A stretch of DNA of 10,716 nt from XYA12-FULL-58-9 sp001798605 (GTDB lineage: Bacteria > Myxococcota > XYA12-FULL-58-9), in contig DAINMX010000223.1 in NCBI GenBank assembly GCA_036736205.1, positions 1-10,716 of the forward strand. Direction: 5' to 3'. Positions 1 through 5,901 of this stretch are shown here, in pieces (the first letter of the stretch is position 1; every line of letters starts with the position of its first letter). Under the pieces are notes generated by a model. That model made no database searches, was not told where the DNA came from, and saw only the letters and a list, made by a program, of their open reading frames with translations. Position numbers and translations under genes: made by a program.

Positions 1-598
1 TCACCACCCCGCGGGCTTCCTCTTTGACTGCGGCAACTGCGGCGAGGTCTTCCATAGCCCCGGCAAGCTTGGTTTCCGCCGATATTCGGGCCTGCCTTTC
101 GATATCGAGCTGCTCAGCCGTCCTCTCGCCACTCTGTTCCGACGCCGCAAGCTCCGTGCGTGTCTGATTCAGGTTTTTCTTCGTGGCTGCACCCGTGCGC
201 TCCGACGCAGCTAGTGCTCCGCGCGTCTCGTCCAAGTCGTTCTTTGTCTGCGAGATGATCTGTCCTTGCGCCTGTTGGTAATCATCTTTCGCCTGAGCCT
301 GGCTCTCCTGCTCAACGGTGATGGAAGCGGTCGCCTCTGCCAGCTCTGACTTGCGCTGAGCAACATACGCGAGATCTCGTGTCAGATACGAGTCGGGATC
401 CTTTTGGAACGATTGCTCAGCCTTGGCAAGCGCCTGGTACGCTACATGCAACTCCGCGGGGGCAACTTTGGTTGCCGGCCCGTTTCTCGCCTGCTGATAC
501 GCTGTGCGGGCGTTGACAAGTTCCTTGGGGACTGTGGTCGCGCAACTGCTGAAGAAGCCAGCACACGCGACGATGATGACAAGATTGTTCGTCTTCAT
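1..598 (-). CDS. DUF4398-type lipoprotein, probable OmpA-family protein, 3' end outside window
   Basis: Open from the ATG at 598 to the left edge (199 codons, no stop), so the C-terminus is missing. AAGGA lies about 7 nt before the start. Residues 1-19 form a lipoprotein signal (hydrophobic stretch, then FSSC with Cys19). Thr after Ala at the N-terminus, with no Asp at +2, fits outer-membrane sorting. Residues 24-100 look like the helical DUF4398 region. Residues 100-195 are a charged coiled coil containing a 21-residue tandem repeat. The last visible residues, EEARGVV, resemble the lead-in to an OmpA peptidoglycan-binding domain in proteins of this architecture, so I infer that domain lies beyond the edge. 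It starts 23 bp after the upstream lipoprotein gene stops and is likely co-transcribed with it. Probable role: tethering outer membrane to peptidoglycan. The lipoprotein call is firm; the OmpA part is inference. Confidence 0.8.
   Translation of the reverse strand, partial: MKTNNLVIIVACAGFFSSCATTVPKELVNARTAYQQARNGPATKVAPAELHVAYQALAKAEQSFQKDPDSYLTRDLAYVAQRKSELAEATASITVEQESQAQAKDDYQQAQGQIISQTKNDLDETRGALAASERTGAATKKNLNQTRTELAASEQSGERTAEQLDIERQARISAETKLAGAMEDLAAVAAVKEEARGVV
113..238 (-). repeat. Two 63-bp coding repeats (21 residues each) in the coiled coil
   Basis: Residues 121-141 and 142-162 of the edge lipoprotein align as two units sharing L-x-x-T-R-x-x-L-A-A-S-E-x-[ST]-G. A period of 21 residues equals three heptads, as expected for a coiled-coil rod that grew by in-frame duplication. 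The DNA copies have diverged, so this is an old repeat rather than an active microsatellite. Confidence 0.6.
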
Positions 599-621
599 GG
601 GATATTCCTTTCGTATGACTT

Positions 622-969
622 CTAGTTGTTGTTGTCCTGTCGGAGGCTGTGCACGCGTTCAATGGCAGCTAGAGCCTCTGATTTTTCGGCATCCTCGCGA
701 GATAGCGCGACAGCCAGCTCGGCGTCAGATTCGGCCCTGAGCAAAAGTGACGCGGCTCTGTCTTTGTCACCGTTCGCAGCCCACCCCTTGGCGTGCTCGA
801 GTTCCTCCTTAGCGAGCTGTAAATGCAGCGCAGCCTGAGGAACCTTCGACGCCCCTACCTCTTCCGCAGCGCGGATCCCTGAAGTTGACGCTTCGGTGCG
901 CAATCCGGGAGCCGTGGCGCAACCAGCAGCAAGCAACAGGCTACCGACGAAAAATACATGTGTTTTCAT
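622..969 (-). CDS. Small DUF4398-type outer-membrane lipoprotein
   Basis: A 115-residue protein. I chose the ATG at 969 over the in-frame ATG at 1026 because AAGGTG sits 6 nt upstream and because it gives a compact signal peptide, MKTHVFFVGSLLLAAGC, with lipidation Cys17. The longer form would add 19 non-signal residues. The mature part (18-115) is almost entirely helical and charged, with Ala-rich repeats and 'LAKEELEHAK'-like segments typical of DUF4398. The tail ends in QDNNN. It precedes the edge lipoprotein by 23 bp on the same strand, and small DUF4398 lipoproteins paired with a DUF4398-OmpA protein are a familiar arrangement. The molecular role is not known; an envelope structural or stress role is inferred from location only. 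Confidence 0.85.
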   Translation of the reverse strand: MKTHVFFVGSLLLAAGCATAPGLRTEASTSGIRAAEEVGASKVPQAALHLQLAKEELEHAKGWAANGDKDRAASLLLRAESDAELAVALSREDAEKSEALAAIERVHSLRQDNNN

Positions 970-1056
970 GCAAATCACCTTCGACCCTTTCTTGGATTGG
1001 ACGGGTGTTAGCGTTGATTTGCACAAGAGTAGGGAATCGAATATTAGAAAATATCA

Positions 1057-1072
1057 TTACGACACGTCGTAA
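1057..1072. promoter_or_regulatory. 16-bp inverted repeat, candidate operator
   Basis: TTACGACACGTCGTAA has two perfect 7-bp arms around a 2-bp centre. A further half-site-like ACGAC follows at 1076-1080. It lies between the divergent starts, where an operator controlling both sides would be expected. No regulator is identified. One arm pair of this length is expected by chance about once per window, so position is the main support. Confidence 0.35.
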
Positions 1073-1095
1073 ATGACGACGCGATGTGGTCTGGA

Positions 1096-1107
1096 CGTTC
1101 GCGAACG
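1096..1107. promoter_or_regulatory. 12-bp perfect palindrome CGTTCGCGAACG
   Basis: A perfect 12-bp palindrome in the 5' region of the plus-strand secreted-protein gene, 42 bp before its start. It could be a repressor site or a small hairpin in the leader. Palindromes of this length occur by chance in a 10-kb window, so confidence is low. Confidence 0.2.
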
Positions 1108-1149
1108 GGCGAGCTACTGTGCCGCATCCACTCGTTTCGGAGGATCATG

Positions 1150-1920
1150 ATGCCTAAATCTGTCGAGCTATTCCTACCGATCATTGTCTGTCTCTCTGTG
1201 GCGCAGTCAGCGCAAGCAGCAAACCATCTGAAGGATGGCCTGTTGGCGGTCAACAAGGCATTGGCTCAAGTGCGTAGTGCCGGAGGAGATTGCCAGGGCA
1301 AGGCCTTGGCAAAAATGAAGGACGCCCGCGACGCGCTCAACATGGCCCGCGGCAAGGCCAACCTTGAAACCTTCAGCAAATCGAGGCGTGCCGTCGAAGA
1401 CGCTATGGACGAAGCGGGGAATGCGTGTGCCGGAGGGGCCCAAGAGGCAATGCAAGCTGCACTCGAGTCATTGCACCAGGGGCTCGACGCTTTTGCGACC
1501 GCAGCCGAGACTCCATCTCCCGCTGAGCAGAATATGCGAGAGAAACGTAATTGTTGGAACTACACGAACGACTGGTCGAGCGTCGATCCAGCGTGTCATG
1601 TCACCCGTGACGGCCACTATCCCATCGGCAAAGACGAGCTCAACGGTATTCTCGGAAAGTTACACAACACGCCGGACAGATTCGGCAAGACCAGCGTGAT
1701 GGACGAGGAGCTCGGCTACAGCAAGAAACGTTACGTCAGCAGTCTGCAGCTAAGAGCGTTTCTGCAAGGTCTTCTGCATGACGTCGACAGACTGGAAACG
1801 GTGAAGCTTGCTGCCGACCGTCTCGTCGATCCAAAGAACGCCCACACAGCCCTCGACCTCATTGGCGACCAGCAGATTCGCAAAGAAGCGATGCGGGTGA
1901 TCACTGAGGCCGCCGATTGA
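1150..1920 (+). CDS. Secreted helical protein with DUF4476-like C-terminus
   Basis: A 256-residue protein from the ATG at 1150. GGAGG (1139-1143) is 6 nt upstream; the adjacent ATG at 1147 is only 3 nt away and so less likely. Residues 1-23 form a signal peptide ending AQSAQA, with cleavage likely before Ala24. Residues 30-118 are Ala-rich helices with an internal duplication: each half has Cys followed by a G-x-A-x-x-x-M-x-x-A pattern (Cys48 and Cys93). Cys135 and Cys149 make a second possible disulfide pair. Residues about 165-252 (ending 'RLETVKLAADRLVDPKNA...') resemble DUF4476, a helical domain of unknown function often found in myxobacterial secreted proteins. The protein is probably periplasmic or exported. 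It is divergent from the lipoproteins and convergent with the kinase gene. The DUF4476 assignment is by eye. Confidence 0.8.
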   Translation: MPKSVELFLPIIVCLSVAQSAQAANHLKDGLLAVNKALAQVRSAGGDCQGKALAKMKDARDALNMARGKANLETFSKSRRAVEDAMDEAGNACAGGAQEAMQAALESLHQGLDAFATAAETPSPAEQNMREKRNCWNYTNDWSSVDPACHVTRDGHYPIGKDELNGILGKLHNTPDRFGKTSVMDEELGYSKKRYVSSLQLRAFLQGLLHDVDRLETVKLAADRLVDPKNAHTALDLIGDQQIRKEAMRVITEAAD

Positions 1921-1983
1921 GGCGTGCTGCTTGTTTGGTGTCGCCTGTTGCCGCATACGAAGAGGTGCAGCAGCGGGTCGGGG

Positions 1984-3396
1984 TTATGGGGTGGAGTCGA
2001 AATCGAAGACTGGGGATGTTCCTGGAATGAGGAGGACATCACGGCTCACGACCCTGCCTGCCAAGTGGACCTCTATGACGTGTTTGCCCGGCGGAATGGA
2101 CAGCCGCACGCTCGACTCCCACTGCCCCATATGTGTGCCGTCGACGGCAATCTTTGCCTCTCCTGGAAATCGTAGCAACACGAAGACGCCATCGTCATTT
2201 TCTGTGGTGGTTTGGCTCGGATCAATGACGACCATTGGGCTCGGCGACAATGGAAACAAATCCCCGGCGATTGGGAGCTTACTGAGGCCAGTGAACAAAT
2301 AGGCTGCTGCGCCGAGAAAGACCGCTACGCCGAGCATGCCAAGAAACACCGGTCCACGGGCGACGAGTGCACTGAGGCGGGTGGCGCTTCTGACTATTTT
2401 CGACGGCGGAACGTGAATTCCCAGGTTCTGGGGCTCGGCGAAAATCTCCGTAGGCTCTGTCTCCTCGTCATCTAAGGCGATGAGCGCTGTTTGTTCGCCA
2501 CTGTTGCGCAAGATGTCGCGCGGATCAGTGACGTCGAGACCGTCGAGAACTTGCCGCAATTGATGTGCAATATTCTTGGCAGAGCTTGGCCGCGACGCCG
2601 GATCCCTGCTCAACATGTCTGAAATCAAGACGTGCAATGCTTGCGGGCCGGCGGTCCCGTGCGGCAATGTAGGCCGGTGGTCTGATTCTAGAGCCTCGAG
2701 AATTTCGTGCACCTGCTCGCCAGCGAAGGCTTGTCGACCCGCCAGCCCCTCGAACAAGACGGCGCCGAGGGCATGAATATCGGTGTGCGGTCCGACGGGG
2801 TCACCGCGAAGCTGTTCGGGGGCCATGTAGGCTGGAGACCCGTAGATATTGGTGACACCAAACTGGACCGTCCCACCGAGCTTGGTTGACCCGTCGAGGG
2901 CTTTGGCAATGCCAAAATCGGCGAGAACGATTCTGCCCGACTCGAGCCAGAAAATGTTTTCGGGCTTCATGTCGCGGTGCACGATGTCCCGGGAGTGAGC
3001 GTGGTCGAGGGCCAATGCGAGCTCGTGTCCAAGTGCGGCCACCATGCGAGGCGACAGCTGTTGACGGCGGTCGAATACCTCTCTGAGGGCGGGTGCCTCG
3101 ATGAACTCGCAGGCAATAAAGAGTAGGTCGGCTTCGGGGCCAGAGTAGTCGTAAATCTCGATGATGCCTGGATGTCTGAGGGAAGCCGTGGCACGGGCCT
3201 CGCGGTGAAACATGAAGCGAAGCTCGGCACCCGATTCCCCTTCGAGCTTACCAGGTTCGACAAGTTTGAGTGCCACCGTCCGTTTCAAGACGGAGTCGTG
3301 AGCGGTGATGACGCGGCCCATACCGCCGCGAGCGATGAGGCCGGTTAGCTCATATCGACCGATGTGCCGTGGTAAGCCCTCCAGCCCGGAAATCAT
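1984..3396 (-). CDS. Transmembrane Ser/Thr protein kinase with PEGA-like extracytoplasmic tail
   Basis: A 470-residue Hanks-type kinase that should phosphorylate Ser/Thr on unknown targets at the inner membrane. Kinase domain about 13-285: glycine loop ARGGMGRV (22-29), Lys44, helix-C Glu66, catalytic HRDMKPEN (140-147, Asp142), DFG (160-162), APE (192-194), Asp206 and Arg269, all the residues needed for activity. The first loop glycine is Ala22. An acidic linker (300-330) leads to one membrane helix (about 349-371). The last 100 residues, outside the cytoplasm, contain a beta-rich PEGA-like segment (about 409-465: AKIAVDG... then IPPGKHVIEV). The ATG shares one base with the stop codon of the upstream htpX-like gene (TAATG), implying translational coupling. 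It is the last gene of the cluster and converges on the DUF4476 gene with only 63 bp between; no clear terminator is visible there. Confidence 0.93.
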   Translation of the reverse strand: MISGLEGLPRHIGRYELTGLIARGGMGRVITAHDSVLKRTVALKLVEPGKLEGESGAELRFMFHREARATASLRHPGIIEIYDYSGPEADLLFIACEFIEAPALREVFDRRQQLSPRMVAALGHELALALDHAHSRDIVHRDMKPENIFWLESGRIVLADFGIAKALDGSTKLGGTVQFGVTNIYGSPAYMAPEQLRGDPVGPHTDIHALGAVLFEGLAGRQAFAGEQVHEILEALESDHRPTLPHGTAGPQALHVLISDMLSRDPASRPSSAKNIAHQLRQVLDGLDVTDPRDILRNSGEQTALIALDDEETEPTEIFAEPQNLGIHVPPSKIVRSATRLSALVARGPVFLGMLGVAVFLGAAAYLFTGLSKLPIAGDLFPLSPSPMVVIDPSQTTTENDDGVFVLLRFPGEAKIAVDGTHMGQWESSVRLSIPPGKHVIEVHLAGRVVSRDVLLIPGTSPVFDFDSTP

Positions 3397-4706
3397 TATC
3401 TACCTAGGGGCCGGCCGCAGGCGAGGCAGCGAATGCTGTCACGGTGGGGATAGTTCTTCGGGATCTTAATTTTGGCACCGCAAGGGCAAACGGTGATCTC
3501 ATAACCGGCGGCCTTCTTGACCGCGTCCAAAGCCTCGCGCCGTAGGTTGGGAGCTGAGTTTGTCGCGGAAGTGGCTCGTCCGGCCAATGCGGCAGCGGTC
3601 GCAGCAACCCCTGGTAGCCTACCACCCGCCGCTGCGGTCCCAAGATTGATGGCGGTTCTCGCAGCCCTCTCCACAAATTTCTGACCTGCATTTGCAGAGC
3701 GTTGACCAACCGATTTCTCATCAAGAGCGCTCTTGGGCATGAACCGAGCTGCGCCACCGGTGACTCTCTGGAAGTTGCGAGCGTACTCGGCGTAGCTCAA
3801 GGTGGTGGTGCCAGCTAGGGCTTGCAAGATGGCCACACGTTTTTCAATGGGGGGGTGGGTTCCAAAAAGGCTGGGCCCGACGATGAGCATCGCGCGAGCC
3901 ACGTCTGGAACAGGGAGCTTGGTTCCTGCCATTGAGCCCGAGATCTTCTGCAGGGCACTCGCAAGGGCTGCGGGGTTACGGGTGTAGATAGCCGAGCCCG
4001 CGTCGGCCATGTATTCGCGGGTGCGGCTGGCGGCGAAATAGATGAGCTTGGCGGTGATGCTACCTAGAATGACAAGTCCAATTGACACAAGAAAAAGGAT
4101 GAGCTGCGCCTGGCCCGTGGCGCTGTCCGAGCTCGAACGGCTGCGGCGTCCGCCGCCAAACCAAAAGAGATGACGGGTCATGAAGTGGGAGATGAGGGCG
4201 ATGGCCCCTGCCATCACCGAGAGCAGTGTCATAAACAGGATGTCGCGGTTCTTGACGTGGGCGATCTCGTGGGCGATCACTGCCTGGAGCTCGTCTCGGC
4301 TAAGCATGTTGAGCAGGCCCTCGGTCACGGCCACAGCCGATAACTCGGGTTTGCGCCCCGTCGCGAAGGCGTTGGCGGCATTGCTCTCCATGACATAGAT
4401 CTTGGGCGTGCTGCCAAGACCGGAGGCGATCACCATCTCTTCGACGATGTTGTAGAGTTGAGGCGCGTCTTTCTTCTCGATCTCCTTGGCACCTGCAGAC
4501 ATGAGTAGAACCGAGCTTCCAGAGAAGAAGCTGACGAAAAACAACACGACGCCAACGATCAGCGCAAGCACGATGCCCATCATGCCCGCATTGGTGCCCG
4601 GCTCCATCACTTCGCCAGCAGCCCAGCCCACCGCGGCGAGCAAGATCATCATGAACGTAACCAAGATGATCGATCGATTTCTGTTCTTTCGTACGAGCTC
4701 GAACAT
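3396..4706 (-). CDS. htpX: HtpX-like M48 membrane zinc metalloprotease with C-terminal zinc ribbon
   Basis: A 436-residue integral membrane protease of family M48, expected to cleave damaged or misfolded inner-membrane proteins. Hydrophobic segments lie at about 12-31, 43-68, 159-173 and 202-226. The zinc site is HEIAH (146-150) with third ligand Glu231 in SRTREYMAD (227-235). E. coli HtpX is about 290 residues, and the difference here is a C-terminal extension. Residues about 330-400 form an Ala/Arg-rich linker. Residues 407-430 then hold C-x-C and C-x2-C (Cys407, 409, 427, 430), a zinc-ribbon-like module. The start at 4706 has only a weak GGAAT ribosome site but gives the expected N-terminal helix. 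It overlaps the kinase gene by one base and follows lemA after 162 bp. LemA-HtpX neighbours are known in other bacteria. The exact subfamily within M48 is uncertain. Confidence 0.93.
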   Translation of the reverse strand: MFELVRKNRNRSIILVTFMMILLAAVGWAAGEVMEPGTNAGMMGIVLALIVGVVLFFVSFFSGSSVLLMSAGAKEIEKKDAPQLYNIVEEMVIASGLGSTPKIYVMESNAANAFATGRKPELSAVAVTEGLLNMLSRDELQAVIAHEIAHVKNRDILFMTLLSVMAGAIALISHFMTRHLFWFGGGRRSRSSSDSATGQAQLILFLVSIGLVILGSITAKLIYFAASRTREYMADAGSAIYTRNPAALASALQKISGSMAGTKLPVPDVARAMLIVGPSLFGTHPPIEKRVAILQALAGTTTLSYAEYARNFQRVTGGAARFMPKSALDEKSVGQRSANAGQKFVERAARTAINLGTAAAGGRLPGVAATAAALAGRATSATNSAPNLRREALDAVKKAAGYEITVCPCGAKIKIPKNYPHRDSIRCLACGRPLGR

Positions 4707-4724
4707 TTCAGAATTCCACTCTAC

Positions 4725-4741
4725 GCCATTCGAAAAATGTC
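4725..4741 (-). promoter_or_regulatory. 17-bp motif copy 1 (G-x-CATTTTTCGAAT-x-GC) upstream of htpX
   Basis: Read on the minus strand, this site matches 15 of 17 positions with a site at 5822-5838, including an unbroken 12-bp core CATTTTTCGAAT. Copy 1 begins 19 bp upstream of the htpX-like start codon. The matching place relative to two starts in the same cluster suggests a shared operator or leader element. Chance repeats of this quality are possible in 10 kb. Confidence 0.3.
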
Positions 4742-4760
4742 ACGTCGATTTGGGCCAAAA

Positions 4761-4827
4761 CATGTAGGCTCGCGATTCATCCGCGACCGCGTCGATCGTC
4801 GGCGGGAGTCAACCCCGCCCCTACATG
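4761..4827. repeat. REP/BIME-like double hairpin
   Basis: A 67-bp element bounded by CATGTAGG and its exact inverse CCTACATG. Each end starts with GTAGG and leads into a hairpin with a 7-nt loop: TCGCG/CGCGA (4770-4774 and 4782-4786) and GGCGGG/CCCGCC (4801-4806 and 4814-4819). A GTAG head followed by a short GC-rich hairpin is the layout of repetitive extragenic palindromes mobilised by RAYT (TnpA-REP) transposases, and two in opposite orientation form a BIME. It lies in the lemA-htpX gap, where such elements often influence mRNA decay or transcription. No RAYT gene is present in the window. Confidence 0.7.
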
Positions 4828-4868
4828 CAATGAAGACAATGGGCGCAGAAGCATTTCTCCAATGTACC

Positions 4869-5423
4869 CTAGAACTGAACCGCGGGGACTTCACGCTCCG
4901 CGGCCTCGGTAATCTTCCAGTACGGCTCCTCTTGGAAGTTGAACATCCCGGCGATCATGACGCCGGGGAACTCCTGGCGCTTGTTGTTGTAGCCCATGAC
5001 CGAGTCATTGTAATGCTGGCGCGCGAAGGCGATCTTGTTTTCGGTGGAGGTGAGCTCTTCCTGAATGGCCATGAAATTCTGGTTCGCCTTCAGATCAGGA
5101 TAGGCTTCGGCCACCGCCATCAAGTTGACCAGAGCTTGGGATAGTTGACCCTCGGCAGCGATACGACCCTCGCGTCCCTGGGCTCCCATGGCCATGTTGC
5201 GCGCCTTGGTGACGTTTTCGAGCACCCCCTTTTCGTGCTTAGCGTAACCTTTCACCGACTCAACGAGGTTGGGAATCAAATCGTGGCGTCGTTTGAGCTG
5301 CACGTCGATCTGGTTCCAGCTGTTTTGTACCAGGTTTCGCTGACGCACCAGACCATTGTAAATGCCGACCACGACAAAGACTGCAACTAAGGCAACAGCG
5401 CCAAAAACGAGCAAAGCGATCAT
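4869..5423 (-). CDS. lemA: LemA family membrane protein
   Basis: A 184-residue protein with one N-terminal membrane helix (about 2-21) and a long helical cytoplasmic or extracytoplasmic domain. Family signatures are clear: YNGLV (22-26), RRHDLIPNLV (45-54), YAKHE (60-64), AYPDLKAN (107-114), ELTSTENKIAFAR (123-135) and the YN pair (138-139). The ATG at 5423 is preceded by GGAGG at 7 nt, while a longer in-frame opening to 5675 runs antisense-free through the upstream gene and lacks homology, so I rejected it. The start overlaps the stop codon of the zinc-ribbon gene (ATGA). LemA function is poorly known; it is repeatedly found beside HtpX-type proteases and has been tied to membrane-protein processing. 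Family assignment is firm, function is not. Confidence 0.95.
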   Translation of the reverse strand: MIALLVFGAVALVAVFVVVGIYNGLVRQRNLVQNSWNQIDVQLKRRHDLIPNLVESVKGYAKHEKGVLENVTKARNMAMGAQGREGRIAAEGQLSQALVNLMAVAEAYPDLKANQNFMAIQEELTSTENKIAFARQHYNDSVMGYNNKRQEFPGVMIAGMFNFQEEPYWKITEAAEREVPAVQF

Positions 5424-5797
5424 CGTTGACCTCCGATCATGCGATTGAGCTGTGAAAAGATTTGGCCGAGGTGAGGCTTGTCGTGGCCTCGTTGCAAAGC
5501 GGTGGTCAGCTGTTCGACTTCTCCGGCGTCGAACCAGAGACCGTCGCCATTGGGACAGATGTCGAGCTCGAGTCCCAGGACGGGATAGAACAGACGCATC
5601 TTGGTGTTGCACCTTGGGCAACGCCGCTTGCCCTTGGCTCCCGACCCGTCCCAAGTGAGAATCGGGGTGTGGCACCCCAGCAAAGCCTCGATTTCTCCCT
5701 CATCGAACCAAACACCGAGGTCCTCAGCGCAGTAGTCGAGCTCGATGGCGTTGACCTCGACGGTTAGAAGGGGAAGCCGGCAGGCGGGGCATCGCAT
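5420..5797 (-). CDS. Tandem TFIIB-type zinc-ribbon protein
   Basis: A 125-residue soluble protein made of two zf-TFIIB-like modules. Module 1: C3-P-A-C6, then C23-A-E-D26 and GVWFD-EGE (28-35). Module 2: C60-P-R-C63, then C81-P-N-G-D and GLWFD-AGE (86-93). The C-x2-C and G-[VL]-W-F-D signature is characteristic, but the usual fourth Cys is absent in both modules, with Asp26 and Gly84/Asp85 in its place. Beginning directly at MRCPAC fits the family; the ribosome site is weak. It is the first gene of the zinc-ribbon/lemA/htpX/kinase cluster and overlaps lemA by 4 bp. These small proteins are generally uncharacterised; regulation, adaptor or metal-sensing roles are possible. I infer only that it acts with its neighbours. 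Confidence 0.88.
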   Translation of the reverse strand: MRCPACRLPLLTVEVNAIELDYCAEDLGVWFDEGEIEALLGCHTPILTWDGSGAKGKRRCPRCNTKMRLFYPVLGLELDICPNGDGLWFDAGEVEQLTTALQRGHDKPHLGQIFSQLNRMIGGQR

Positions 5798-5818
5798 GGC
5801 TCAGTGATAGCACAACTC

Positions 5819-5840
5819 AAGGCAATTCGAAAAATGCCTT
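5819..5840. promoter_or_regulatory. Hairpin-forming site with motif copy 2, upstream of the zinc-ribbon gene
   Basis: AAGGCA (5819-5824) and TGCCTT (5835-5840) are perfect 6-bp arms around a 10-nt loop. The loop and right arm contain the CATTTTTCGAAT core (minus strand) also found ahead of htpX. It lies 22 bp before the start of the first gene of the cluster. It could be an operator or an mRNA leader structure. The rest of the 104-bp gap to the EAL gene holds no convincing terminator; a 6-bp GCAAAT/ATTTGC inverted repeat is present but AT-rich. Confidence 0.3.
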
Positions 5841-5901
5841 TGGTGCCCTTTTTTGAACGCTATATTTGGCAAATGACCTCCAAACCAATTTGCGATGGTG
5901 T

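Larger units (their letters stand above)
970..1149. promoter_or_regulatory. Divergent intergenic control region
   Basis: This 180-bp region separates the two divergent transcription units. An AT-rich island at about 1037-1058 stands out against the GC-rich surroundings. A possible plus-strand promoter is TTGCAC (1019-1024), 17 bp, TATTAG (1042-1047). A possible minus-strand promoter is TTACGA (1072-1067), 18 bp, TCTAAT (1048-1043). Both are partial matches to sigma-70 consensus and are suggestions only. Two palindromes described separately fall just downstream of the proposed plus-strand start point. Confidence 0.35.

Noticed and set aside
1921..1983. Possible bidirectional terminator between convergent genes
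   Set aside because: Only a 6-bp TGCTGC/GCAGCA pairing with a loop of over 35 nt and no T-run; not supportable.
1931..2302. 123-codon plus-strand opening
   Set aside because: Entirely antisense to the 3' part of the kinase gene, with no ribosome site and no recognisable domain.
4737..5144. 135-codon plus-strand opening through the REP element
   Set aside because: Starts within intergenic DNA, runs through the double hairpin and then antisense to lemA; no coding support.
5424..5675. N-terminal extension of LemA (84 extra codons)
   Set aside because: Lies wholly inside the zinc-ribbon gene in another frame, lacks homology, and the internal ATG has a good GGAGG.
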